From contig NZ_LMLC01000003.1 of NCBI RefSeq assembly GCF_001421805.1, forward strand, positions 248,236 through 312,235: a stretch of 64,000 nucleotides of DNA, written 5' to 3'. Position numbers and translations under genes: made by a program. The notes below the pieces were generated by a model. That model saw nothing but the letters and a program-made list of their open reading frames with translations. It had not been told where the DNA came from and did no database searches. The stretch comes from Sphingomonas sp. Leaf34 (lineage in GTDB: Bacteria > Pseudomonadota > Alphaproteobacteria > Sphingomonadales > Sphingomonadaceae). Every line of letters starts with the position of its first letter. Within the stretch, counting starts at the first letter, position 1. Of the stretch, positions 28,979 to 37,440 are shown one piece after another.

Positions 28979-29866
28979 ATGAGCTTGGATACTACCGATA
29001 CGTCCCCCGAAGCGCTCGCCCAGGGTCTCGTCGACCTGCTCGAGATCGAGGAGGTCGACACCGACCTCTATGTCGGCAAGCGGCAGCCCGGTGGCGTCGG
29101 GCGCGTGTTCGGGGGCCAAGTCATCGCGCAGGCGCTGCAAGCCGCGCAACGCTCGACCGAAGGCCCCAAGGCCGCCCACTCGCTGCACGCCTATTTCATG
29201 CGGCCGGGCAACGAGGACTATCCCATCGTCTTCCGCGTCGTCCGCGATTTCGAGGGCCGCAGCTTCGCGACGCGGCGCGTGATCGCGATGCAGAAGGGGC
29301 AGCCGATCCTCAACATGGCGGCATCGTTCCAGATGCCCGAAGAGGGCCTGCACCATCAGCACGCGATGCCCGACGTGCCCGCGCCCGAAACCTTGCGCTC
29401 CGACCGCGACCTGCGGCTCGAGACTATCGACGGCATCCCCGAGAAGTTTCGCGCGCACATGCTGCGGTGGCGGCCGATCGAGGTCCGTCCGGTCAACCCG
29501 CGCAGCTGGATCGATCCGGCGCCGCAGGATCCGCACTACGCCAACTGGTTCCGGCTCTGCGCGCCGATCGGCGACGATCCGGCGATGCACCGCGCGATCC
29601 TGGCATACGCGTCCGACATGGCGCTGCTCGGCACCGCGCTGCTGCCGCACGGCAAGAACTGGATTACGCCGGGGCTGCAGACCGCCAGCCTCGATCATTC
29701 GCTATGGCTGCACGAGGATTTCCGCGCCGACGACTGGCTGCTCTACGCCTGCGACAGCCCGTGGTCGGGCCATGCGCGCGGCTTCAACCGCGGCAAGATC
29801 TACGCAAGAGACGGCCGCCTCGTCGCCAGCGTCGCGCAGGAGGGCCTGATCCGGATGCGCCAGTAA
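28979..29866 (+). CDS. tesB: Acyl-CoA thioesterase II
   Basis: Double-hotdog thioesterase hydrolysing acyl-CoA to free acid and CoA, 295 residues. The N-terminal hotdog has RVFGGQVIAQALQAA and HSLHAYFMRPGN; the C-terminal hotdog has ASLDHSLWLHEDFRADDWLLY and the terminal GKIYARDGRLVASVAQEGL. Start ATG at 28979 with GGAGG 4 nt upstream. It closes the acyl-CoA gene group and may recycle CoA or release dead-end intermediates. Confidence 0.94.
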   Translation: MSLDTTDTSPEALAQGLVDLLEIEEVDTDLYVGKRQPGGVGRVFGGQVIAQALQAAQRSTEGPKAAHSLHAYFMRPGNEDYPIVFRVVRDFEGRSFATRRVIAMQKGQPILNMAASFQMPEEGLHHQHAMPDVPAPETLRSDRDLRLETIDGIPEKFRAHMLRWRPIEVRPVNPRSWIDPAPQDPHYANWFRLCAPIGDDPAMHRAILAYASDMALLGTALLPHGKNWITPGLQTASLDHSLWLHEDFRADDWLLYACDSPWSGHARGFNRGKIYARDGRLVASVAQEGLIRMRQ

Positions 29867-29885
29867 CCCCCCCGCGGGATCGCGG

Positions 29886-31568
29886 TTACTTGCGCACCCA
29901 GACCTTCTCGCCACCGATCCACGTTTCCTGCACCACGGTCGCGCGCAGGTCGGTCGGCGAGGCGGTCGTCGGATCGCGGTCGACGATGATGAAATCCGCG
30001 CGCTGGCCGGGGGCAAGCGCGCCGAACTGCTTCTCGGCAAACCCGGCATAGGCCGCAGCCCCCGTCATCGCCCACCACGCCTGTTCGCGCGTGACGATTT
30101 CCTGCGGTTGCCACCCGCCCTGTGGCTGGCCATCGGCATCCGCGCGCGTGAACGCCGCGGCCCAGGTCGCGAACGGATCGGGCTTTTCGACCGGGAAGTC
30201 GGTGCCGAATGCGAGCTTGGCGCCATTGGTCAGCATCGATTTCCACGCATAGGCGCCTGCCAGCCGGTTCGGGCCGAGCCTGGCCTCCGCCATCGTCCGG
30301 TCGCTGGTCGCGTGCGTCGGCTGCATCGACGCGATCGTGCCGAATTTGCCGAATCGCGGCAGGTCGGTCGGATCGACCACCTGCGCATGCTCGATCCGCC
30401 AGCGCCGATCGCCGGTATAGGTCTCGCTCTCGACCTGGATCGCGTCGAGCACCATCTGGTTGGCCTTGTCGCCGATCGCGTGGACCGCGACCTGATAGCC
30501 ATCCATCGCCGCCCGGCTCATCTGGTTCTGGAGCTGGTCGTCGGTGAGGAAGCCGAGACCCGACTGGCCGGGTGCGTCGGCATAGGGCTTGAGAAGCCAC
30601 GCGCCCCGCGAGCCGAGCGCACCGTCGGCATAGAGCTTCACGCCCCCCATCCGCAGGCGATCGTTATAGAGCCAGGGCGTCGGCCCCTTGCCACCGATCC
30701 GGCTCGCGGTCTCGACGCCCAGCGCATAGCTCATGATGCGGACGCGAAGCCCGCCGATATCCGCCATCCGCCGATAGGTGAGCCAGTCGTCGAGCGTCGT
30801 GCCCATATCGGCGACCGCGGTGACGCCGTAGCGTAGCAGGATGCTCTGGGCGGTCAGGAACGCGGCATCGCGCTCCTTGGGCAGCGGCTGCGGCACGACC
30901 TTCTCGATCAACGCCTGCGCGCCATCGATGAACACGCCTGCGGGCGCGCCGCCGGTCTTCTCGATCCGTCCGCCCGCCGGCGAAACGGTCGACGCGGTGA
31001 CCCCCGCCTCGCGCATCGCCTCGCGGTTCGCCCAGCCGGCATGACCATCGGCGCGCGACAGCCAGATCGGGTGCCCGCCCGAGACCGAATCGAGATCCGC
31101 CGCGGTCGGGAAACGACCCAGCCCCCACGCCTCCTGGTTCCAGCCGCGCCCGATCACCCATTTGCGATCGGGATTGCCGGCGATGTAGGCGGCGATGCGC
31201 GACTTGGCCTCGTCGAGCGACTTGGTCATCGACAGATCGAGCGACAAGGCGCCGAAGCCCATCTCGATCACATGCCCGTGCGCATCGACGAATCCGGGCA
31301 GCACGGTCTTGCCACCCATGTCGACACGCCAGTCGTAGAGCGGCTTGCCCGCGTTTTTCTTCAGTTCCTTGCGGCTGAGCTTCGGCGCCTCTTCGCCCGG
31401 GGGAACAAGTCGCGTGACCCGGCCGTCCTTGTCGATCAGGATCGCCTTGAAATGGATCACCCGGCCGCCGTCGGCGACCGTGATACCGTTGACGTTATCG
31501 ACGATGCCGTCGGCCATGGCCGGGGACGTGGCGAGCGCGACGACCGCCGCAGATACAAGAAAACGCAT
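29886..31568 (-). CDS. YtcJ-type metal-dependent amidohydrolase, exported
   Basis: 560 residues beginning with a signal peptide (MRFLVSAAVVALATSPAMA). The amidohydrolase barrel carries the first metal-binding HxH in FVDAHGHVIEMG, later histidines in AVHAIGDKAN and IEHAQV, and the terminal aspartate in AFGTDFPVE. The YtcJ group acts on formamides, carbamates or N-acyl compounds; the substrate here is unknown. The ATG at 31568 is chosen for the signal peptide; six more codons are open upstream. Confidence 0.88.
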   Translation of the reverse strand: MRFLVSAAVVALATSPAMADGIVDNVNGITVADGGRVIHFKAILIDKDGRVTRLVPPGEEAPKLSRKELKKNAGKPLYDWRVDMGGKTVLPGFVDAHGHVIEMGFGALSLDLSMTKSLDEAKSRIAAYIAGNPDRKWVIGRGWNQEAWGLGRFPTAADLDSVSGGHPIWLSRADGHAGWANREAMREAGVTASTVSPAGGRIEKTGGAPAGVFIDGAQALIEKVVPQPLPKERDAAFLTAQSILLRYGVTAVADMGTTLDDWLTYRRMADIGGLRVRIMSYALGVETASRIGGKGPTPWLYNDRLRMGGVKLYADGALGSRGAWLLKPYADAPGQSGLGFLTDDQLQNQMSRAAMDGYQVAVHAIGDKANQMVLDAIQVESETYTGDRRWRIEHAQVVDPTDLPRFGKFGTIASMQPTHATSDRTMAEARLGPNRLAGAYAWKSMLTNGAKLAFGTDFPVEKPDPFATWAAAFTRADADGQPQGGWQPQEIVTREQAWWAMTGAAAYAGFAEKQFGALAPGQRADFIIVDRDPTTASPTDLRATVVQETWIGGEKVWVRK

Positions 31569-31807
31569 CACTTCGCCACTCTCCACGCATGATCACTGGT
31601 CGGCCGGCAGTGTTCCCGGGACTTTACGCCCGATACCAAAGCCTTGGCATTCGCGCCCCACGATACGCACGCGGAACGCGCGGCCCGTACCGACGACGTC
31701 CCCCGCAAGGTGTGCTGTACGCGCGCTGTGCCGAAAACCGATTTTGCCATTGGTCCCGCGCATAAGCGGTGTTCCCCCCTTGCGCCAGATGGTCTAGCGG
31801 GTCGGAC

Positions 31808-33067
31808 ATGGCTACCCACGCTGCCGTAGCGGCACCCACCCTCCCCGTCTCGATCGACGATGTCCGCGTCGCGCATGACCGGATCCGCGCATCGATCGTC
31901 CGCACGCCGACGCTGATCAGCAAGACGCTGAGCCAGATGACCGGCGCGACGGTGTATCTGAAGTTCGAGAATCTTCAGTTCACCGCGGCGTACAAGGAGC
32001 GCGGCGCGCTCAACACGCTGTTGCAGCTGTCGCCGGAGGCCTGCGCGAAGGGCGTGATCGCCGCGTCCGCGGGCAACCATGCGCAGGGTCTCGCCTATCA
32101 TGCCAACCGGCTCGGCATCCCGGCGACGATCGTGATGCCGGTCAATACGCCGACCGTGAAGGTGATGCAGACCGAGGGCCACGGGGCCAATGTCGTGCTC
32201 CACGGCGAGACGTTCGACGCGGCCTATGCGCATGCCCGCATCCTCGAGGGCGAGTGCGGCTTTACCTTCGTCCATCCGTTCGACGATCCGCGCGTCATCG
32301 CCGGCCAGGGCACCGTGGCGGTCGAGATGCTGGAGGACGTGCCGCAGATCGACACGCTCGTCATCCCGATCGGCGGCGGGGGGCTTATCTCGGGCATGTC
32401 GACTGTCGCGCGCGTGGCGAGCCAGCAGCCTGGCGGTCATCCGATCGAGGTTGTCGGCGTGCAGGCCGAGCTGTTCCCGTCGATGTTCAACCGGATCAAC
32501 GGTACCGATATGCCCTGCGCAGGCGATACGCTGGCCGAGGGCATCGCGGTCAAGGAACCGGGCGCGATCACCTCGAAGATTGTTGCCGAACTGGTCGACG
32601 ACATCCTGCTGGTCAGCGAACGCAGCCTGGAAGAATCGGTCAGCCTGCTGCTCCAGATCGAAAAGACCGTCGTCGAGGGTGCCGGCGCCGCGGGCCTCGC
32701 CGCCTTGCTGTCGCATCCCGGACGGTTCGCGGGGCGCACCGTCGGTATCGTGCTGTGCGGCGGCAATATTGATACGCGGCTGCTCGCCAACGTGTTGTTG
32801 CGCGATCTGGCGCGCTCGGGTCGGCTCGCGCGGCTTCGTATTCGGTTGCAGGACAAGCCCGGTGCGCTGTTCCACGTGGCGCGGATCTTCGATCAGGAAC
32901 GCGTCAACATCATTGAAATCTATCACCAGCGCGTCTTCACGACATTGCCGGCAAAGGGGCTGATCACCGACATCGAATGCGAAACGCGCGACCGTGCGCA
33001 TCTCGATCGGCTGGTGGGTGCATTGCGCGCCAGCGGGTACGAGACATCGACCGTCGAGCTCGCATAA
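31808..33067 (+). CDS. Threonine ammonia-lyase (PLP-dependent, single ACT domain)
   Basis: Deaminates threonine to 2-oxobutanoate. The PLP lysine is K63 in AAYKERGAL, the phosphate loop is PIGGGGLISG, and SAGNHAQGLA is intact. A single C-terminal ACT-like domain from about residue 345 (LRIRLQDKPGALFHVARIF) gives 419 residues. That length lies between the short catabolic TdcB and the two-ACT IlvA forms, so biosynthetic and catabolic roles are both possible. Confidence 0.92.
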   Translation: MATHAAVAAPTLPVSIDDVRVAHDRIRASIVRTPTLISKTLSQMTGATVYLKFENLQFTAAYKERGALNTLLQLSPEACAKGVIAASAGNHAQGLAYHANRLGIPATIVMPVNTPTVKVMQTEGHGANVVLHGETFDAAYAHARILEGECGFTFVHPFDDPRVIAGQGTVAVEMLEDVPQIDTLVIPIGGGGLISGMSTVARVASQQPGGHPIEVVGVQAELFPSMFNRINGTDMPCAGDTLAEGIAVKEPGAITSKIVAELVDDILLVSERSLEESVSLLLQIEKTVVEGAGAAGLAALLSHPGRFAGRTVGIVLCGGNIDTRLLANVLLRDLARSGRLARLRIRLQDKPGALFHVARIFDQERVNIIEIYHQRVFTTLPAKGLITDIECETRDRAHLDRLVGALRASGYETSTVELA

Positions 33068-33197
33068 TTATCACGGTGATCCCGCTATTTAGCGTGTTAA
33101 CCCATAATCGTGGTAAACGCGCTTTTCAGGATTGCATGACGCGACCATATACGGCGGAACGCGATCTTTCGCGCTTTCCTGAAGGACATCCGGTTCG

Positions 33198-33974
33198 GTG
33201 ACTGCGCCTTTTCGTTTCCCGCGCTTCTTCGTCACCAGCCCGTCGCCGTGCCCGTATCTGCCGGGCCGGCAGGAGCGCAAGGTGTTCACCGAGTTGACCG
33301 GGCCGCATGCCAGCGAACTCAACGATGCGCTCGGGCGGATCGGGTTTCGTCGCAGCCAGGGGGTCGCCTATCGACCGTCATGCGCCGGATGTACCGCGTG
33401 CGTCTCCGTCCGCGTGGTGACGAATGCGTTCACGCCCAATGCGACGCAGCGTAAATTGCTCAGGCGTCACGGCGATATCGAAGTGACCGCGTGCAAGGCG
33501 TGGGCGACCGACGAGCAGTTCCAGTTGCTCCGCCGCTATCTCAGGACGCGCCACCCCGGCGGCGGCATGGCGGGCATGGACGAAGACGATTACGCCGACA
33601 TGATCGAGCATTCGCCGGTCAATTCGGTGATCGTCGAATATCGTGAGCCTTCGGTCGGCAGCGCTCGCGGGCGGTTGGTCGGCGCATGTCTGACCGATCG
33701 CCAGGCGGACGGGCTGTCGATGGTCTACAGCTTCTTCGCGGCCGACGAACACGGCCGACCGGGGTTTGGCAACTTCATCATCATGGACCACTTGACCCGC
33801 GCACGCGAGGCGGGGCTGCCATATGTGTACCTCGGCTACTGGGTGAAGGGTTCGCCGCGGATGGAGTACAAGACGCGCTATCGGCCGCTCGAGGTGCTTG
33901 GGCCGGCGGGATGGCGGCGGCTGGAGGATGCCGACCTCGTGACGCAGACCACTGCTGTTGCGGCGGTTCCCTAA
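33198..33974 (+). CDS. bpt: Aspartate/glutamate leucyltransferase (arginyltransferase family)
   Basis: Transfers leucine (Bpt) or arginine from tRNA to N-terminal Asp/Glu of proteins, making them N-end-rule substrates. The N-terminal domain has [17 protein letters not shown] and the conserved cysteine set in [14 protein letters not shown]; the C domain has the GNAT-like [20 protein letters not shown]. Start GTG at 33198. 258 residues is normal. No clpS or aat gene is in view. Confidence 0.92.
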   Translation: MTAPFRFPRFFVTSPSPCPYLPGRQERKVFTELTGPHASELNDALGRIGFRRSQGVAYRPSCAGCTACVSVRVVTNAFTPNATQRKLLRRHGDIEVTACKAWATDEQFQLLRRYLRTRHPGGGMAGMDEDDYADMIEHSPVNSVIVEYREPSVGSARGRLVGACLTDRQADGLSMVYSFFAADEHGRPGFGNFIIMDHLTRAREAGLPYVYLGYWVKGSPRMEYKTRYRPLEVLGPAGWRRLEDADLVTQTTAVAAVP

Positions 33975-34032
33975 TCGAGATCATTTTCTAGCGCGAACAT
34001 GGCGGATCCCCGCCTTTGCGGGGCAATAGTCT

Positions 34033-34842
34033 TCAGTCCTCGCGCTGTACCACCACGTCGACATCGAGTTCTTCACCGCCCTCGCCCAGCCGCGAACCAG
34101 CCACCGGCGCCGCGCCGGCGGCATCGAGCGCCATCGCGACGCGAACATAATGCTCTTCGGGCGACATCCCCGTGCAGGGATCGAACCCGACCCAGCCGAG
34201 CCCGTCGACATATGCCTCCGCCCAGCCATGTGGCGTGGGCAGATGCACCACTTCGAAATCATTGTGATGATAGCCCGAGACATAGCGCGACGGCGCGCCG
34301 AGCGAGCGCGCCGCGACCGCGAAGATCTGTGCCATGTCGCGCGGCGTGGCGCTGTCCTTGCGAAACGCCGCGCCGGCAGTGAGCCCCGGCTCGGGCCGCC
34401 CGGTATCGAACACGAACCGCGCGTGCAGCGCGCGGTTGAGCCGGTGCAGCGCGCCGACACGGTCGCGCGCGCCGACCACCGCGTCCGCCGCGAACGCGGC
34501 GATTGCGGGGTCATGCGCCGTCGCCTCGGTCGACCGCAGGAACAATGCGGGCGGCAACGTCTCGTGGACGCCGTGCAGGACGCCGTCGGAGTGACTGGTC
34601 AGCACCTCGCCCTTCACGGTGATCTCGATCCCGTCGACCGGCCCTTCGGCGTAGAGCATCGTCACCGCGTTGCCGAAACCATCGCGGCCGGGGCGCAACC
34701 GCGCGTCGCAATCGACGTCGATCCGCCACGACGCGACCGTCTGATCATGCGTGTTCTCCGGAGTCAGCCGGAGCATCTGCACCAGCCGGCCCTGCGGCTG
34801 GGTGAAGCGGTAGATCGTGTGATGATCGATCGACAGCCGCAT
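34033..34842 (-). CDS. Transglutaminase-fold protein lacking the catalytic cysteine
   Basis: 269 residues: an N-terminal beta domain (about 1-95) typical of bacterial transglutaminase-like proteins, then the core. The core keeps the histidine (PHGWAEAYVDGLGWVGFDP) and aspartate of the triad and the YVSGYHH segment. The strand normally reading GVCQDFAH instead reads ATPRDMAQ, so cysteine is replaced by proline; the DNA (ACGCCGCGCGAC) confirms this. Probably a non-peptidase binding or scaffold protein. The ATG overlaps the alpha-E stop as TGATG. Confidence 0.85.
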   Translation of the reverse strand: MRLSIDHHTIYRFTQPQGRLVQMLRLTPENTHDQTVASWRIDVDCDARLRPGRDGFGNAVTMLYAEGPVDGIEITVKGEVLTSHSDGVLHGVHETLPPALFLRSTEATAHDPAIAAFAADAVVGARDRVGALHRLNRALHARFVFDTGRPEPGLTAGAAFRKDSATPRDMAQIFAVAARSLGAPSRYVSGYHHNDFEVVHLPTPHGWAEAYVDGLGWVGFDPCTGMSPEEHYVRVAMALDAAGAAPVAGSRLGEGGEELDVDVVVQRED

Positions 34843-35777
34843 CAATGAAACTTGAACTGGCGGCCGATCGCGCCGTGGAGCAAGGCGTTCTCGGCGATGA
34901 ACGCCTGCAGATACTGATGCAGGCCGGAGGCGATGACCTCGCCCGACCGCGTCTTGCTCATCCGGCTTGCCCGCATTCGCGCCATCCTGTCCGCCTCCCC
35001 GTGATTGCCCGTGCGTTTCGCCAGCAGGTTGAGCACGTCGACAGTCTCCTCGACCGAGGCGGCCAGACTGCGTGGCAGTTCGGCGCGGGCGATGAGCAGA
35101 TCGATGACGTCGGCAGGCCGCAAACCATCGCTATAGAGCCAGCGATAGGCAGTCACCGCAGACACGGTCTGAAGGATCGTCGTCCACTGATCGCGGTCGA
35201 TCGCACCACCGATCTTCTGCCCCTCAGGGAGCAGTATGTGGTATTTCACGTCGAGCAGCCGCGCGGTGTTGTCCGCGCGCTCAACCGCCTGCCCGAGCCG
35301 GATGAACCATGTCGTCTGGTTGCGCAGCATCCGGTGGATCGCGCCCTCGAACCCGCGCGTCTCGGTCTTCACCGCTTCGACCAAGTTCATCTGCTCGGTC
35401 GTGCTGCGCGGCGTCGACCGGATCTCGAACAACAGCCACGCACGGTTGATCGCAGTCCACGCCTCGCGGGTCAGCGCGGTGCGGACCGCCTTGGCATTGT
35501 TGCGCGCCATGTCGACGCAGCGCACGATCGAGCCGGGGTGGCTCGAATCGAGCGTCAGGAAACGCACGACCTCGGTCTGGCTGAGATTGCCGCCGAGCGT
35601 CGCGAACGGCTCCTCGGTTTCGGTAACGGCGAGCGCAGACGCCCACGCCGCCTCGCCCGCGGGTTGCGAGGACAACACGTCGAGGCGGACGGTGGCTTCG
35701 ACCAGCCGCGCGATAAAATCCGCGCGCTCGAAATAGCGGCCCAGCCAATAGAGCGACGATGCGGTACGCGAGAGCAT
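34842..35777 (-). CDS. Alpha-E domain-containing protein
   Basis: All-helical protein of 311 residues, beginning MLSRTASSLYWLGRYFERAD, the hallmark of the alpha-E (DUF403) family, with further signatures AINRAWLLFEI, WFIRLGQAVERADNTARLL and RWLYSDGLRPADVIDLL. The family is found next to circularly permuted ATP-grasp proteins and transglutaminase-like proteins and is predicted, without experimental proof here, to take part in peptide or amide synthesis. Start and stop both overlap neighbours as TGATG. Confidence 0.9.
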   Translation of the reverse strand: MLSRTASSLYWLGRYFERADFIARLVEATVRLDVLSSQPAGEAAWASALAVTETEEPFATLGGNLSQTEVVRFLTLDSSHPGSIVRCVDMARNNAKAVRTALTREAWTAINRAWLLFEIRSTPRSTTEQMNLVEAVKTETRGFEGAIHRMLRNQTTWFIRLGQAVERADNTARLLDVKYHILLPEGQKIGGAIDRDQWTTILQTVSAVTAYRWLYSDGLRPADVIDLLIARAELPRSLAASVEETVDVLNLLAKRTGNHGEADRMARMRASRMSKTRSGEVIASGLHQYLQAFIAENALLHGAIGRQFKFH

Positions 35778-37303
35778 CAGGACTCCGCTCCCGACGGCGG
35801 AAGCATTGCGCCAAGCGTCTGCGACATACCACCCATCGTTTGCGTCATGCCGCCCGGCCTCATGCGTTGCGTTTGGTCCGCCATCAGCACGAAGCTGTCC
35901 TTCGTGCCGCCGCCTTGGCTGGAATTGACCACCAGCGACCCCTCCTTGAGCGCGACGCGCGTAAGTCCGCCCGGCACGACCTGGACACCCTTTGACCCAC
36001 TCAGCACGAACGGACGGAAATCGACGTGCCGCGGGCTGAGGCCGCCGTCCGCCATCGTCGGTACGGTCGACAACGCGAGCGTCGGCTGCGCGATGTAGCG
36101 ATGCGGTTCGGCGATAAGCGCGGCCCGGAAATTCTCGATTTCCTGCTTCGACGCAGTCGGTCCTACGAGCATCCCGTAGCCACCCGAACCATCGACCAGT
36201 TTCACGACGACGTCCTTGAGGTTGTCGAGCACGTACTTCAGCGCCTGCGGCTCGCGGCAGCGCCAGGTTTCGACGTTGCGCAGCTTGCACTCGCCGCCCG
36301 AGTAGAATTTCACGATGTCGGGCATGTAGCTGTAGATCGCCTTGTCGTCGGCGATGCCGTTGCCCGGCGCGTTCATGATCGCGACGTTGCCGGCCGCATA
36401 GGCCGCGATCAGCCCGGGGACGCCCAGCGCGGAATCTGGCCGGAACACGAGCGGGTCGAGATAATCGTCGTCGATCCGGCGATAGATCACGTCGACCTTT
36501 ACCCGCCCCGCGATCGTCCGCATCCAGACGATATCGTCGTCCACGACAAGATCGGCGGCTTCGACAAGTTCGATTCCCATCGAATCGGCGAGGAAGCTGT
36601 GCTCGTAATAGGCCGAGTTATAGTGCCCAGGAGTCAGCAGCACGCAGGTGGGATTCGCCCCGGTACCGTGCGGCGCGACCGATTTCATAGTCTCGAGCAA
36701 CAGGTCGGGATAGCTATCGACGGCCGCCACGCGGAACTCGCGAAACAGCTCGGGACACAGCCGCAGCATCGCCTCGCGGTTCTCCAGCATATAGCTGACG
36801 CCGGACGGCGTGCGGGCATTGTCTTCGAGCACGAAGAAATCGTCCGGGCCTGTGCGGACCAGATCAATCCCGCAGATATGCGCCCATACCCCGTGCGGCG
36901 GGCGGATGCCGGCAATTTCGGGGCGGAACTGCGCGTTGCCGAGCACAAGGTCTTCGGGAAGAATCCCTTCCTTCAGGATACGGCGCTCTCCGTAAATATC
37001 ATCGAGGAACGCGTTGATCGCTTCGACGCGTTGGACCAGCCCTTCGGAGAGCCGCGTCCACTCGTCATGCAGGAATACGCGCGGGACGATGTCAAACGGG
37101 ATTATCCGCTCGGCCGCTTCGTTTTCGCCGTAGACGGCGAAGGTGATACCAAGCTGACGGAACGTCGTCTCCGCGGCCTCTTGCCGGCGACGCAGCTCGG
37201 CATCGGGCGTCTCCTCGATCCATGTGCCGAGGGCCGCCAGTTCGGGTCGCGCGGTCGTATCGCCCGGCGTGCCCATGATCTCGTCGAACGCTTGTTTCCC
37301 CAT
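35777..37303 (-). CDS. Circularly permuted ATP-grasp protein
   Basis: 508 residues of the circularly permuted type 2 ATP-grasp family, predicted to ligate an amino or amine group to a carboxylate. Signatures are FLDDIYGERRILKEGILP, PHGVWAHICGIDLVRTG, FFVLEDNARTPSGVSYMLEN and LDNLKDVVVKLVDGSGGYGM. The C terminus ends in an unusual Met/Gly/Gln-rich tail (RPGGMTQTMGGMSQTLGAM). The ATG at 37303 matches the family start region; an upstream extension to 37366 is open but weak. First gene of a three-gene operon. Confidence 0.9.
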   Translation of the reverse strand: MGKQAFDEIMGTPGDTTARPELAALGTWIEETPDAELRRRQEAAETTFRQLGITFAVYGENEAAERIIPFDIVPRVFLHDEWTRLSEGLVQRVEAINAFLDDIYGERRILKEGILPEDLVLGNAQFRPEIAGIRPPHGVWAHICGIDLVRTGPDDFFVLEDNARTPSGVSYMLENREAMLRLCPELFREFRVAAVDSYPDLLLETMKSVAPHGTGANPTCVLLTPGHYNSAYYEHSFLADSMGIELVEAADLVVDDDIVWMRTIAGRVKVDVIYRRIDDDYLDPLVFRPDSALGVPGLIAAYAAGNVAIMNAPGNGIADDKAIYSYMPDIVKFYSGGECKLRNVETWRCREPQALKYVLDNLKDVVVKLVDGSGGYGMLVGPTASKQEIENFRAALIAEPHRYIAQPTLALSTVPTMADGGLSPRHVDFRPFVLSGSKGVQVVPGGLTRVALKEGSLVVNSSQGGGTKDSFVLMADQTQRMRPGGMTQTMGGMSQTLGAMLPPSGAES

Positions 37304-37440
37304 CGAAACGGTCAATTCCCTAGCAAGCGTTGCGGTTCCATGCTGCAACGCATTGCTGCGCCGCACAAGGCTAGATTACGGTCCGTCATGCTGCAATTGC
37401 CCTCACCGTGACGAAAGTCGAGATTAGGGAGCGCTCGGAC

